Source of the DNA: Polyangiaceae bacterium | Lineage (GTDB): Bacteria > Myxococcota_A > Polyangia > Polyangiales > Polyangiaceae | Direction: 5' to 3' | Length of the DNA: 64,000 nt | Assembly (NCBI GenBank): GCA_025936115.1 | Contig: JAICTZ010000024.1 | Location: 39,361-103,360 of the forward strand | Shown here: positions 16,785-26,123 of the stretch, piece by piece | How positions within the stretch are numbered: position 1 is the first letter of the stretch | How the letters are laid out: every line of letters begins with the position of its first letter | Position numbers and translations under genes: made by a program | The notes under the pieces: model-generated | What the model was told of the DNA's origin: nothing | The model's input: the letters and a program-made list of their open reading frames with translations, nothing else | The model's database searches: none

Positions 16785-18440
16785 CTACGCCGTCTGCGGC
16801 TGCTCGACCTTTGGCGCGGGCTCGCGCAGGAATTCGTCGACAGCGGCGTAGAACTCCGCCGGCAAGAAGGGCTTCGGGACGAATTGTTCGGTCTCGCGGA
16901 GCGGGCGGATGCGGTCGCGCTCGGCGTAGCCGGACATGAAGAGGACTTTGAGATCGGGGCTGCGGCTGCGGACGGCGTCCGCGAGTTCCATGCCGGTCAT
17001 GCCGGGCATGACGATGTCGGTGACGAGGAGGTCGATCGGCGAGCCGTGCGCGTTCGCGACTTCGAGGGCCTGTTCGGCGTCGCGCGCTTCGAGGACGCGG
17101 TAGGAGCCGATGCGGAGGACGTCTACCAGGAGTTTTCGTACGTCGTCTTCGTCGTCGACGATCAGGATGGTTTCGACGGTGGGAAGGCAGGGGACGTAGT
17201 CGGATTTTTCGATTTTGGACGGCGTGAGCTCGGAGGCGCTGTCGACGGCGCGCGGCAGGTAGATGGTGAAGGTGCTGCCGTGGCCTTCGCTGCTCTTGAG
17301 GGTGATGCCGCCGCCGCTCTGACGCACGATGCCGTCGGCCGTCGCGAGGCCGAGGCCGGTGCCCCGCCCGACGTCTTTGGTGGTGAAGAAGGGCTCGAAG
17401 ATGTGCTTGCGCGTGGCTTCGGGGATGCCGGTGCCCGTGTCCGAGACGGAGAGGGCGACGTAGGCGCCGTTATTGAGGCCTTCGACGGCCGCGTCTTTGG
17501 TGACTTCGTAGTCGAAGGTTTCGAGCGTGACGCGGCCGCCGTCGGGCATGTCGTCGCGCGCGTTCAAGGTGAGGTTCATGAGCACGTGCTCGATTTGGCC
17601 CGGGTCGGCGAGCATCGGGAATTTGGCGCCGAGCACGGTGACGAGCTCGACGCGCTCGCCGATGAGGCGCTCGAGCATGCGCCGCGTGCCGTCGACGACG
17701 GCGTTGAGATCGGACGGGCGCGGGCGGAGCACTTGGCGGCGGCTGTACGCGAGCAGCTGGCGCGTGAGATCGGCGGCGCGGCGCGCGCTCGAGACGACGA
17801 CTTCGGCATGCGACGCAAGCACGGAATCGTGAGCACTGCCGCGCTTCAAGAGGTCGGCGTAGCCCATGATCACGAGCAGACGATTGTTGAAGTCGTGAGC
17901 GACGCCGCCCACTAGCCGTCCGACCGTTTCGAGCTTCTGGGCTTGGAGCAGACTGCCTTCGAGCTTGGCGCGCTGTTCGAGCGAGCGCTTGTGTTCCTGA
18001 ATGTCGATACAAGCGAGGATGGTGTAGCGCACGCGGCCGCGATCATCGCGCGCGCAGGAGAAGCTCAACTGCCCCCAACGCATCTCGCCGTCCTTACGGA
18101 TGAAGCGCTTTTCGATGCGATAACGATCGATTTCCCCCGCCACGACGCGCTGGAGCAAGCGGCGTTCCGGATCCAGATCGTCGGCGAACGTCGTCGCCTT
18201 CCAGTGTTCATAAGGATCGGCGGCGAGCACTTCCTGTCGCGAAAATCCGAGGAAGTCGCAATAAGTCTGATTGGTATCGAGGAATCTGCCGTGCTCGAAC
18301 GACGAAATCAGGTGCCCGACGAGGAGCCCGTCGAAGGCGTGGCGAAAACGCTCGCGCTCCTCCCCGAGCTCGTGCGTGAGACGGAAATTCTCGGCACGCA
18401 GGCGCGTCAGCTCGTCAACGATCGACGGATCCTCGGTCAT
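16785..18440 (-). CDS. Hybrid sensor histidine kinase (PAS-HisKA-HATPase-REC)
   Basis: A 551-residue soluble protein with no membrane segment. Residues ~25-150 form a PAS domain (FRHAFDGLLVGHLISSFEHG). HisKA has the phospho-acceptor His in VGGVAHDFNNRLLVIMGY. The HATPase region has NLTLNARDDMPDGG, DTGTGI and GRGTGLGLAT. A C-terminal receiver domain starts ILIVDDEDDVRKLL, with the phosphorylatable Asp in LLVTDIVMPGMTG. The layout matches cytoplasmic hybrid kinases common in myxobacteria, which feed phosphorelays. No partner regulator is adjacent. The upstream divergent gene encodes a sigma-region-4-like protein across a 243-bp shared intergenic region. Confidence 0.93.
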   Translation of the reverse strand: MTEDPSIVDELTRLRAENFRLTHELGEERERFRHAFDGLLVGHLISSFEHGRFLDTNQTYCDFLGFSRQEVLAADPYEHWKATTFADDLDPERRLLQRVVAGEIDRYRIEKRFIRKDGEMRWGQLSFSCARDDRGRVRYTILACIDIQEHKRSLEQRAKLEGSLLQAQKLETVGRLVGGVAHDFNNRLLVIMGYADLLKRGSAHDSVLASHAEVVVSSARRAADLTRQLLAYSRRQVLRPRPSDLNAVVDGTRRMLERLIGERVELVTVLGAKFPMLADPGQIEHVLMNLTLNARDDMPDGGRVTLETFDYEVTKDAAVEGLNNGAYVALSVSDTGTGIPEATRKHIFEPFFTTKDVGRGTGLGLATADGIVRQSGGGITLKSSEGHGSTFTIYLPRAVDSASELTPSKIEKSDYVPCLPTVETILIVDDEDDVRKLLVDVLRIGSYRVLEARDAEQALEVANAHGSPIDLLVTDIVMPGMTGMELADAVRSRSPDLKVLFMSGYAERDRIRPLRETEQFVPKPFLPAEFYAAVDEFLREPAPKVEQPQTA

Positions 18441-18683
18441 CTGTCAGCGAGGCTACCCGTCCGTAGCACTTTCGCAATAGACACTTCGCCGTCACGCCAC
18501 GCGACGGACAAGCGCGCGAGACACTGCGCGCAGCGAAGGACAGAGCACATTGCGACACGCGCCGCCCATGTGGGACAGGGTGCGCGGGAGGTTCGTACGA
18601 ATCGGACCCCGTCGCGGGTGGGTCCATAAAGACCCATTTCCATGTCGCCCGAGGTTTGGCATGAATGGCTGACGCGGCGTTAG

Positions 18684-19139
18684 ATGGCCTCCACACTGGA
18701 TGCATTCAAGGCTCGCGATGATCGAGCGCAGCGAGCGCGCTCTCGCAATATCCGGCTGCTACGTGTCACGCGCCGCGAGGCACGCGCGGCCGTCGAGCGC
18801 GCCAAAGAGCTGGAAGCCGAGCTCGATCGCCCGAAAACTCGACGCGAGTGCCTAGACGGTCCGCGCCCGTGCCCGCACGTCGCGTGCCGGCATCATCTCT
18901 ACCTCGACGTGAACCCGCACACGGGGACCATCAAACTGAATTTCCCGGAGCTCGAAGTGTGGGAGCTCGCCGTGTCGTGCGCGCTCGACGTGGCTGACCT
19001 CGGCGGTGCGCCAATCGAGAGCGTCGGCGACTTGCTCAACGTCACGCGCGAACGCATCCGGCAAATCGAGACGCAAGCCCTCGCCAAGCTGTCGTCGTTC
19101 CGCGATACGCGTCACCTGCGCGATTTTCACGACTTCTGA
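18684..19139 (+). CDS. Sigma-70 region 4-like DNA-binding protein
   Basis: A 151-residue protein. The N-terminus is Arg/Ala-rich (RRLL-type helix, ~20-50). A middle part contains Cys/His residues (CPHVACRHH) that could bind metal. The C-terminus holds a sigma region 4.2-like helix-turn-helix (SVGDLLNVTRERIRQIETQA), the recognition helix that contacts -35 elements. No region 2 is present, so it cannot be a complete sigma factor. It may be a small transcription factor or anti-sigma-type adaptor. The start is ATG at 18684. Confidence 0.7.
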   Translation: MASTLDAFKARDDRAQRARSRNIRLLRVTRREARAAVERAKELEAELDRPKTRRECLDGPRPCPHVACRHHLYLDVNPHTGTIKLNFPELEVWELAVSCALDVADLGGAPIESVGDLLNVTRERIRQIETQALAKLSSFRDTRHLRDFHDF

Positions 19140-19178
19140 GTCGTCGCCGACGCGCGATGTACGCCACGGCGTACGCCG

Positions 19179-19874
19179 TCACCCGTAAAGCTGCGTGACC
19201 ACCCACGCGAGCGCGGGCCCCGCCACGTAATCGAAGAGGCGCCACGACGCGAGCAAGCCGAGGATCTCGAAGGCCGGCACTTCGCGCAAGCGGTCGTAAA
19301 TCTTCGTCCCGATGCTCGGTACCGCCCCTTCGGCGACGACGGCGCCGTCCAGCGGTGGAAACGGAATCAAATTGAAGAGCCCGAGCACCACGTTCAGCGT
19401 GAGCGTGATCGACAGAAAGCGTCCGGCAGCGCCGAGCGGCGAGCGCGGATTCGCGCCTTCCGGCAAGACGATCAGATTCGAAAACAAGAACTCCGTCGGC
19501 CGCGTGAAAATGCCGGCACCGAGCAGCCCGCGCATCGCGAAGAACGCCGCGAGCGCGAGGCTCAGATTCGTGAGCGGCCCCACGAGCGCCATCAGCGCGG
19601 CACGTCGCGGGTGAGCGCGCGCCCAGGTGGGATTCACCGGCACACTCGCCCACCCGATCATCGAACCGTTCAGCAGGAACGTGAGCACGGGGATCACGAC
19701 CATGCCCATCGGCGAGCGCCGAATGTGCGGCAGCGGGTCGAGCGACACGTGCCCGCCCGCGTACGCCGTCGGGTCGCCGCCGCGGTACGCGACGAACGCG
19801 TGCGCCGCCTCGTGACACGTCGTGCTGAACACGAACACGAGGTACCAAATGATGAGATCGGCGAGCTGGTGCAT
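19179..19874 (-). CDS. Site-2 protease family membrane metalloprotease (M50)
   Basis: A 231-residue integral membrane protein. The zinc motif HEAAHA (residues ~21-26) lies in the first transmembrane helix, and NLIPFPPLDGA supplies the conserved NPDG-type third ligand. Four to five hydrophobic helices are evident. This is the compact M50/FtsI-like 'rhomboid-sized' S2P type, lacking a PDZ domain. Such proteases cut transmembrane substrates, often anti-sigma factors, within the bilayer; the substrate here is unknown. It is convergent with the sigma-region-4-like gene. Confidence 0.88.
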   Translation of the reverse strand: MHQLADLIIWYLVFVFSTTCHEAAHAFVAYRGGDPTAYAGGHVSLDPLPHIRRSPMGMVVIPVLTFLLNGSMIGWASVPVNPTWARAHPRRAALMALVGPLTNLSLALAAFFAMRGLLGAGIFTRPTEFLFSNLIVLPEGANPRSPLGAAGRFLSITLTLNVVLGLFNLIPFPPLDGAVVAEGAVPSIGTKIYDRLREVPAFEILGLLASWRLFDYVAGPALAWVVTQLYG

Positions 19875-19935
19875 GCGGGGTCGCGCCGGCTAATGACTCT
19901 CGACGCGTTCGGCGCGCTCACGTAGCATCAACTGC

Positions 19936-20361
19936 ATGCTAGGACGCCGTTTCCTGCTCGTGGGCCTACTCGCCGCGGCATGCGGTGGGCCGGCGACCCG
20001 GCTCGTGACCGTTCGGTCCCCCACCGGCCAGGGCAAAGTCGACTTCTCGGTGAAGAACCTGACCGACGTGCCCATCAACACCTTCTACCTGGCGAAGACC
20101 GAACGCGTCGAAGCCAACGGCAAGCACCAGGTCGACATGAACACAGCCGAGGCCGAAGCGCTCTGGGGTCCGGATCTGACCGGTGGCGCCGTCGGCGTCG
20201 GCAAGACCGAGCCGATCGCAGTTCCTTCACCCGGCCGCTGGGACGCCCGGGCCGTGGACCGGGACGGGCGCGAGCAGCTGATCACGGGCCTGCACCTCGA
20301 TGCCGGCGGCAAATACATCCTCGAGCTGTACGAAGGTAACTGGCGCGTCTACTCGCCGTGA
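19936..20361 (+). CDS. Hypothetical lipoprotein
   Basis: A 141-residue protein with a lipoprotein signal: MLGRRFLLVGLL followed by the lipobox AAAC. The mature part is beta-rich (VTVRSPTGQGKVDFSVKNL, KYILELYEGNW) with no Cys after the lipidated one. It ends just before a terminator-like hairpin. The segment VDFSVKNLTDVPINTFYL resembles small periplasmic Ig-like lipoproteins, but no family is recognised. Confidence 0.75.
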   Translation: MLGRRFLLVGLLAAACGGPATRLVTVRSPTGQGKVDFSVKNLTDVPINTFYLAKTERVEANGKHQVDMNTAEAEALWGPDLTGGAVGVGKTEPIAVPSPGRWDARAVDRDGREQLITGLHLDAGGKYILELYEGNWRVYSP

Positions 20362-20366
20362 CCGTC

Positions 20367-20390
20367 GCGGGAGCTCTCGGCAGCTCCCGC
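20367..20390 (+). terminator. Hairpin after the lipoprotein gene
   Basis: Arms GCGGGAGCT (20367-20375) and AGCTCCCGC (20382-20390) form a perfect 9-bp stem with a 6-nt loop, starting 6 bp after the stop codon. There is no T tract, so it may need Rho or act mainly as an mRNA 3' stabiliser. Confidence 0.6.
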
Positions 20391-20601
20391 GGAGTCAGCC
20401 GTGGAGCCGCCTTTCCCTAGGCCGAACGGCCGCTGACGCTCACAACGACCGCCGATGTTGGCCCGCGAGGAGAACTCACTCAGAAGTATCGCGGGAGCGC
20501 TCGATTTATCTCATTTCTGCTCCTTGCAAAAAAGCAGATCCTCTTGGGCGTGGATGTGCTCATTTGTGAGTGAATCCACTGCAGATCGCGCGATTATGCA
20601 T

Positions 20602-20613
20602 GTTGCATGCAAC
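20602..20613. promoter_or_regulatory. Palindrome GTTGCATGCAAC upstream of a large gene
   Basis: A perfect 12-bp palindrome 36 bp upstream of the GTG at 20650, in an unusually AT-rich stretch (about 20500-20640). A second inverted repeat, TCTGCT...AGCAGA, lies near 20516-20538. Both suit operator or promoter use; the cognate regulator is unknown. Confidence 0.4.
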
Positions 20614-20649
20614 GTGCTCTGTCGTTGCGTGTCGTGATAGCCTTCTGGC

Positions 20650-23271
20650 GTGGGCTGGCTCAAGGACCTGATGGAGCAAGCTCCGGAATCCGTCCGGAGC
20701 TTCGATGAGCTCGCTAAACTCTGCCTGAAACAGGACGCCTGGCCGGCCTCGGCGCGCATGCAGCACCGCTCGCTCGGCGCGATTCTGGGTCGCCTCGATC
20801 GGGGCGAAGGCATCGACTGGCTCGTCAGCCGGAGTGAAGTCCAACAGGCGCTCGCCACCGTGTTGGGCGTGCCTCGGGGAACGGTGCTCGTGGCGTCTAG
20901 CCCAAAGCAGGCCGGCCGAGCGGAACGCTGGATCGCGTGGCAAGCGATGCCGTACGCGCGGGGACTCGACCTCACCGAGGAGGAGCCGTTCCCGGGCGTA
21001 CCCGAAATTATATTTCATCCCGAGCGCTGGGAGAGATTGGTTTGGGTCGCGCCGTACGGCGCCGGGCGGTCCATCGCCGGGCAATGGCTCGCGGCGCGCG
21101 GGCTCGCGAAGTTCCACGTGCTCGAGTCGCCGTCCTCGGGACCGGCGGCGTCCGGCCGGGTGCCCGAAGAGCGACCGATCTTCGTCGAGCTCGGAGCGGC
21201 CACGGATTTCGATGACGCGCTGCTCGGTCCCGGCGTGTGCGTCTCCGTTCCGGCGCCGTGGGAGCCGCCGCCCGGCTTCGCGGATTGTGTGGTCGTGCGC
21301 TCGCCGCCGATCGGGGAGCTCGTGGGACCACTCGTCAAGTGGGCGCGGGCGCGGCTCGCCGAGCGCTCGGAGGTCGATGCGGCGCGGCTGACTGAGCGCA
21401 TCGGCGAGTTCGTGCGCGCTGGGTTCGTCGAGAGTGCGGGCGACGTGCTCGGCCTCGTAGGGCTCGCAGACGCAGACGGCATGGCGGCGCTCGCCGAGGG
21501 TTCGCTCGAGCGCGTGGCGCGCGATTGGCTCCGGCAACGCGCGCGCGAACGCCTGGATCCGGACGCACCCGAAGCGAGCTTCCTGCGAAAGAGCGGCTTC
21601 GCGGGACTCACGGGCATCGCGCGGCACGTCGTGATGGACGGCCGCGCGCCGCTGTTCGCGCCGCGCTCGCTCGAAGACTGGACGGATCTCGTGCCCGAGG
21701 ACCTGCGGCACGGGCCCGATCTCGAATGGCTCAAGACGGCCTTGCCGCGTGCGGATCCGAACGTGCGCCCCGCGGCGATCGAGCGCGCATCCGAGCAATT
21801 GCCGCCCGGCGCGTTCCGCATCGTGCGTGGGCTCGAGCACGCGGGCGTGCTCGTGCGCGACCAGGCAGGCCTCTTGACGCTCCGGCCGCACTGGCTCGGG
21901 CGCGTCGCCGTGCACGAAGCGCTCGGCGAGCTCGTGAGCGGCGCCGCGTTCGATTGGGGCGAGGCGTTGCTCTCGCCCCTGATGGCGCCCGAGACGATGG
22001 AGCGCCTGATTGAGCGCGCCCTGAGTCGCGCGCTGACGCCGGAAGAGCTCGTCGAGCCACGAGCGAGCTCGGATCCGAGCTACGCCGCGGCGATTGAAGG
22101 GGCCGTGCGCGCGCTCGGTGCGGCCGAGCTCCGGCGCGTGCACGCGGGCGGCGACGCGCTCGAGCCGCTCTTCGACGAGCAATTGCGGCTCGCGGTCGAG
22201 CTCCCCGATGTGCTCGTGGCGCCCCGCATCGAGCACCGGCCGCTCGCGGGACGCACAGGCGCGTTCTGGCTGACGCGCGGAGCGTGGTACCTCGCCGTGC
22301 TCGCGCTCGGTGAAGCGCTCGAGGCGCATCAGGGCCGTCACCATGACGTGTTGCGCCCCTGGCTCGCGACCGCACCGGCCGATGAGCTCGGCGCGCTGCT
22401 CGATGAGCTCGTTGTCGCGCTCGAGCGCGCCGACGCGCCGTCCGACGTGATCGGCGCGGCCGTGGCGCTCGTCACGCGGCTCGGCGCGCTCCTCGGCCCG
22501 CTCGCACCGAACCGCGTGCGCCACCGGCTCGAACGCGCCGCCACTGTCGCCGACGAAGCCGCGGTCGGCGTGCTCGCGTGGTCGAGCGTCGCCGCGCTCG
22601 AGGGCGATCGCTTGGGGCTCCTCGGCCTCTTGCACTTGCTCGACGAGCGACGGCTCGACGGCTCGGCGTTCGCGGCGCAAGTCTTTCAAGCATTCGAGCA
22701 GGCGGGCATGCCCGAAGCCGAGCTCGGCGTGTTGCTCGGTCCCGGGCTCGGGCCGCTGCTCTTGCCGCACGCGCCGCCCGCCGTGCTCCGCGCGCTGCTG
22801 CGCGGCATCGCGACGCTCGAGACGCCGCCGCCGCTCAGCGCGAGCCAGTGGACGACGCTCCTCGCTGATGCGGGCACGGCGCCGCTCGCGCTTTTTCGCC
22901 GGTTGCCCGAAAGCGCGCTCGGCGTCGCGGTGGACGCCGCCTGCCGCGCCGAACGCAGCGACGCGCTGTCCGTGCTCTGGGCTCGCTTTCCCGCAGCGCT
23001 CACGCGCATCGCGACCGACTCGTTCGCCGATGCCACGGCGAGCGCCCGGCGCGGCGCGCTGCTCGTGACCGCACCGCCGCACGTCGCGCCGGCGATCCTC
23101 GCGGAGCTTGCCGACACCGACGAGCTCATGCGCGGCCCCATGGCAACGCTCGAAGCCGTGCGGCGCTTTTTGCACACGCAAATTGCCGCGCGCGGCCCTG
23201 CCTTTCGCGACGCCTACGCACGCCTCGACGAAATCGAAGCGCATTTCGAGGACGTGCGAGAACGAGCGTGA
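20650..23271 (+). CDS. Large hypothetical protein with a P-loop-like motif
   Basis: An 873-residue, Ala/Leu/Arg-rich protein with GTG start. No family is recognised. Near residue 140, WVAPYGAGRSIAGQWL resembles a degenerate Walker A loop at the end of a strand, and IFVELGAATDFDDAL could be a Walker B-like strand. The remainder is almost wholly alpha-helical with repeating Leu/Ala patterns (for example LLDELVVALERADAP), suggesting a helical-repeat scaffold. A STAND-like or AAA-like NTPase with a helical sensor would fit, but this is speculative. It has no signal peptide or membrane helix. It has its own AT-rich upstream region with palindromes and is followed after 127 bp by a dehydrogenase gene. 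Confidence 0.8.
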   Translation: MGWLKDLMEQAPESVRSFDELAKLCLKQDAWPASARMQHRSLGAILGRLDRGEGIDWLVSRSEVQQALATVLGVPRGTVLVASSPKQAGRAERWIAWQAMPYARGLDLTEEEPFPGVPEIIFHPERWERLVWVAPYGAGRSIAGQWLAARGLAKFHVLESPSSGPAASGRVPEERPIFVELGAATDFDDALLGPGVCVSVPAPWEPPPGFADCVVVRSPPIGELVGPLVKWARARLAERSEVDAARLTERIGEFVRAGFVESAGDVLGLVGLADADGMAALAEGSLERVARDWLRQRARERLDPDAPEASFLRKSGFAGLTGIARHVVMDGRAPLFAPRSLEDWTDLVPEDLRHGPDLEWLKTALPRADPNVRPAAIERASEQLPPGAFRIVRGLEHAGVLVRDQAGLLTLRPHWLGRVAVHEALGELVSGAAFDWGEALLSPLMAPETMERLIERALSRALTPEELVEPRASSDPSYAAAIEGAVRALGAAELRRVHAGGDALEPLFDEQLRLAVELPDVLVAPRIEHRPLAGRTGAFWLTRGAWYLAVLALGEALEAHQGRHHDVLRPWLATAPADELGALLDELVVALERADAPSDVIGAAVALVTRLGALLGPLAPNRVRHRLERAATVADEAAVGVLAWSSVAALEGDRLGLLGLLHLLDERRLDGSAFAAQVFQAFEQAGMPEAELGVLLGPGLGPLLLPHAPPAVLRALLRGIATLETPPPLSASQWTTLLADAGTAPLALFRRLPESALGVAVDAACRAERSDALSVLWARFPAALTRIATDSFADATASARRGALLVTAPPHVAPAILAELADTDELMRGPMATLEAVRRFLHTQIAARGPAFRDAYARLDEIEAHFEDVRERA

Positions 23272-23398
23272 CACGCCTGCGCCACGACGCAGCGCGCCCC
23301 CGGAGCGCCAACCTGGACGATACGGCGTGGCGCCTCCACCCGTTCGAACCTACTGCACACGTGACCGCGGGCGGCTCGGCGCGTAAAATCCGCACGCG

Positions 23399-24418
23399 AT
23401 GCGCGTCGTGTGTTTGCGGGGTGGCTTCGGCCTCGATCAGCTCGTGCTCGAAGAGCGGCCCGATCCGGTGCCGGGCCCTGGCGAGGTCTTGCTGCGCATG
23501 CGCGCGGCGTCGCTGAACTTCCGCGACGTTTCGATCGCGCGGGGCACGTACGACCCGCGGCTCGCGCTGCCGGTCGTGCTCGGCACGGACGGCGTCGGGC
23601 AAGTCGCCGCGCGCGGCCCGGGCGGGACGCGCTTCGAGCTCGGTGAGCGCGTGTGCCCGCTCTTTGCGCGCGGCTGGTACGAGGGGCCGCCCACGCGCGC
23701 CACGGCGCGCAGCATGCTCGGCGGGCCACTCGACGGCACCTTCGCCGAGCTGCTCGTTGCGCGTGACGACGACCTCGTGCGCGCGCCGCCCGAGCTCACG
23801 GACGAAGAAGCGGCGACGCTCGGCTGCGCGGGTGTCACGGCGTATCGCACGCTGTTCGAGCTCGCACGCGTCGAAGCAGGCACGCGCGTGCTCGTGATTG
23901 GCACGGGCGGCGTCGCAAGCTTCGCGCTGGTGCTCGGACATGCCGTGGGGGCGCAGGTCATCGTCGTGAGCCGCAGCGCCGAAAAGCTCCGTCACGCGCA
24001 AGCGCTCGGTGCCGAGCACGCCGTCAATGCCACGGAGCAGCCCGAGTGGGGCGTCGCCGTGCGCGAGCTCGCGGGCGGCGAAGGCGCCGATCTCGTCGTG
24101 GAGCTCGGCGGCGCGGCGACGCTCGCGCAGTCGCTACGCGCCGTACGCGCGGGCGGCACGGTGGCGCTCATCGGGCACACGCCGGACGGCTCGCACACGC
24201 CGAGCCTCGTGCCCGTCGTCATGCGCGAGATCCGCGTGCAAGGCGTGCTCGTCGGGCCGCGCGCGTCGTTCGAAGCGTTCACGCGCTTTTTGTCGCAGCG
24301 GCGCGTGCGACCCGCGCTCGATCGCGTCTTTGCGCTCGCGGAGTTTCGGAGCGCGTTCGAGACGCTCGCGCGCGGCGACGCCTTCGGCAAGACGTGCTTG
24401 CGCATCGCCGCGCCTTGA
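23399..24418 (+). CDS. NAD(P)-dependent medium-chain dehydrogenase, zinc-independent
   Basis: A 339-residue member of the MDR superfamily. The GroES-like N-terminal domain contains ASLNFRDVSIARG, the pattern of quinone-oxidoreductase-type members, and lacks the Cys/His zinc ligands and the four-Cys structural zinc lobe of alcohol dehydrogenases. The Rossmann domain shows VLVIGTGGVASFALVLGH and the second-strand segment VVSRSAEKL. It likely reduces a quinone, enone or aldehyde with NAD(P)H; the substrate cannot be deduced. It is a single gene between unrelated neighbours. Confidence 0.88.
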   Translation: MRVVCLRGGFGLDQLVLEERPDPVPGPGEVLLRMRAASLNFRDVSIARGTYDPRLALPVVLGTDGVGQVAARGPGGTRFELGERVCPLFARGWYEGPPTRATARSMLGGPLDGTFAELLVARDDDLVRAPPELTDEEAATLGCAGVTAYRTLFELARVEAGTRVLVIGTGGVASFALVLGHAVGAQVIVVSRSAEKLRHAQALGAEHAVNATEQPEWGVAVRELAGGEGADLVVELGGAATLAQSLRAVRAGGTVALIGHTPDGSHTPSLVPVVMREIRVQGVLVGPRASFEAFTRFLSQRRVRPALDRVFALAEFRSAFETLARGDAFGKTCLRIAAP

Positions 24419-24456
24419 CGCTGACGCGCATCGAACGGCGCCGCTCGGCGCCGAGC

Positions 24457-25179
24457 TCACGTCTTGTCCGGTTTCGCGCAGCGCGTGCTGCCCGGCTCGG
24501 CAAGACAACGCGTGCCACGTTTGCAGTTCTCGTCGCGCACGAAGTGACCGCCACTGCAGCGCACGATCGCAAGCAGATCCTCGGTGCAGGCAAAGGTCCC
24601 CTCGAACGCGGCGTCGCACGCGTCACCGCTCCGCGCGACCGACACGTCGCAGTCGATCTTGCCGTGCACGATGCTGCAACCGTGCTCGCCACGGCACTCG
24701 TAGCGCGCTTCGTTCTGACCCGCGGCGCACACGAGCAGGTGCTTACCGTCGGCCGAGCACGCCTTCTTACCGTCGAAGACGCAACGCTCGCCGCTCTCGG
24801 CCACCGACTCGTCGCACTCGGCGCGCCCGCTCTCCTCCGCGCAGCCGCGCGCTCCGCGGCACGCGACGCTCACGTATTTCCCGCCGTGGCAGGCGAGCAT
24901 CGAGGTCGGTCCGGCGCAAACCGCCGAGCCCTCTTCATCCGTCGAGCAGACGTCGCCCGACTGGTTGCCGTGGATGTCACAGGCGGTGACCTCGAGCTTG
25001 GTGCTGCAGCCGTCCTTGCCGCGACACGGTGTCTCGATGAAATGGCCGGATTCGCAGACGAGCGCGCGCGCGGCGTCGAGGCAGCGCGCGTCGCCCTTCT
25101 GGCAGGCGCTGCCGACGCCCGGCTTACAACCGGCGAGCACGAACACGCCGAGGGCGATCGAAGCGCCGCGTAAAAACAC
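24457..25179 (-). CDS. Cys-rich repeat lipoprotein
   Basis: A 240-residue protein; the GTG start at 25179 is chosen because it places a compact lipoprotein signal (FLRGASIALGVFVLAGC) at the N-terminus. The mature protein has 24 or so Cys in ~40-residue repeats of the pattern G-C-x-E/D...C...G-x-Y/F-x...C-x-G-x-x-GC (for example CHGGKYVSVACRGARGC, CAAGQNEARYECRGEHGC). This is a disulfide-stabilised surface lipoprotein of a type frequent in myxobacteria. No enzymatic motif is seen. It precedes nothing on its strand; the next gene upstream is another Cys-rich exported protein. Confidence 0.8.
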   Translation of the reverse strand: MFLRGASIALGVFVLAGCKPGVGSACQKGDARCLDAARALVCESGHFIETPCRGKDGCSTKLEVTACDIHGNQSGDVCSTDEEGSAVCAGPTSMLACHGGKYVSVACRGARGCAEESGRAECDESVAESGERCVFDGKKACSADGKHLLVCAAGQNEARYECRGEHGCSIVHGKIDCDVSVARSGDACDAAFEGTFACTEDLLAIVRCSGGHFVRDENCKRGTRCLAEPGSTRCAKPDKT

Positions 25180-25207
25180 GGCCCTCGAGTCTAGCCCAAT
25201 CCTCGGC

Positions 25208-26083
25208 TCAGCGGCGACGGCGGCGTGCGATGAAGGCCGCGACGCCGAGACCCGCCAGCGCAACACCTACACCGCTCGCATCCGGCGACAGCGGTGAAAC
25301 CGCGCAGCTCGCGGAGCCGGACGCCTGGCCTTCGGCTTCGCACTCCGAACCGGAACACGAGCCCGTCGAGCTCGCCGAACCGTGGACCTCGATGTTGAGC
25401 GCGGCTTTCAGCGCGGCCTCGCAGCCAGCGAGGTTGTTGCCGTAATCGACGTATTGGCCGTCGCAGAAGAGCGCGCCCTTCGGTTCGGTGCACTTCGCCT
25501 TGCAGCCGCCTTCGAGGTTCGCTTCACAGCTGGCCTTGCCCATGGTCTGACACGTCACGTCGCAATCGACGTTCGCCTGCGCGTTGCAGTGCCCCTGACA
25601 GCTCGCCTGACAGGACGCCATGCAATCGACGGAGCCGGCATGACCCTCACAGCTTGCGTCGCACCGCGCCGAAAACGACGCTTTGCACGAGGCTTCACAC
25701 TCGGCCTGATTCGACTTGCCCTGGCACTCGGAGGTGCAGGTGGCGCTGCCTTGAGCTTCGCAGTTTGCCGAACAGTCGAACGTCGCGGGCGTTACCTGGC
25801 ACTCCGCCACGCATGCATCGATATTGCAGGACGCCGTGCAGGTCGCGCTGGCGCTCGCCGTGCACGAGCCTCGGCAGTCGACCTCGAGATCGGCCGAGCA
25901 TTGAGCTTCGAAGCTGACGGGGGTGCAGCGCGCCGTGCAGCCGCCCGACGTGTCGAGCTCGCACGTGGCGTTCGCCTCCACGTCGATGTTGCCGCACTGC
26001 TCGATTCCCGCGTAGGCGGGACGCGCGATGAAGAAACTCGGAAGAAGCGCGAGAGCGCCGACGTAAGAAAGCCGCTTGAGCAT
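25208..26083 (-). CDS. Cys-rich secreted protein with MYXO-CTERM-like tail
   Basis: A 291-residue protein. The start at 26083 has a strong GGAGG 8 nt upstream. A signal peptide (MLKRLSYVGALALLPSFF, cleaved after AYA) is followed by about 20 short Cys repeats of the form CxxxC with Ala/Ser/Thr between (CSADLEVDCRGSC, CKASFSARCDASC). The C-terminus has a hydrophobic helix followed by ARRRRR, resembling the MYXO-CTERM sorting tail. The usual invariant Cys immediately before the helix is replaced by SCAVSPLSPDASG, so any Cys processing would be atypical. It is likely a disulfide-rich cell-surface protein. Confidence 0.82.
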   Translation of the reverse strand: MLKRLSYVGALALLPSFFIARPAYAGIEQCGNIDVEANATCELDTSGGCTARCTPVSFEAQCSADLEVDCRGSCTASASATCTASCNIDACVAECQVTPATFDCSANCEAQGSATCTSECQGKSNQAECEASCKASFSARCDASCEGHAGSVDCMASCQASCQGHCNAQANVDCDVTCQTMGKASCEANLEGGCKAKCTEPKGALFCDGQYVDYGNNLAGCEAALKAALNIEVHGSASSTGSCSGSECEAEGQASGSASCAVSPLSPDASGVGVALAGLGVAAFIARRRRR

Positions 26084-26123
26084 GGGAAACCTCCGGAGAA
26101 GTGTAGCTTCCCAGCATACGCGA

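Noticed and set aside
20560..23274. A 904-residue open frame on the minus strand
   Set aside because: It mirrors the plus-strand gene at 20650-23271, is Arg/Glu/His-rich with no recognisable motif, and high-GC antisense frames are commonly open.
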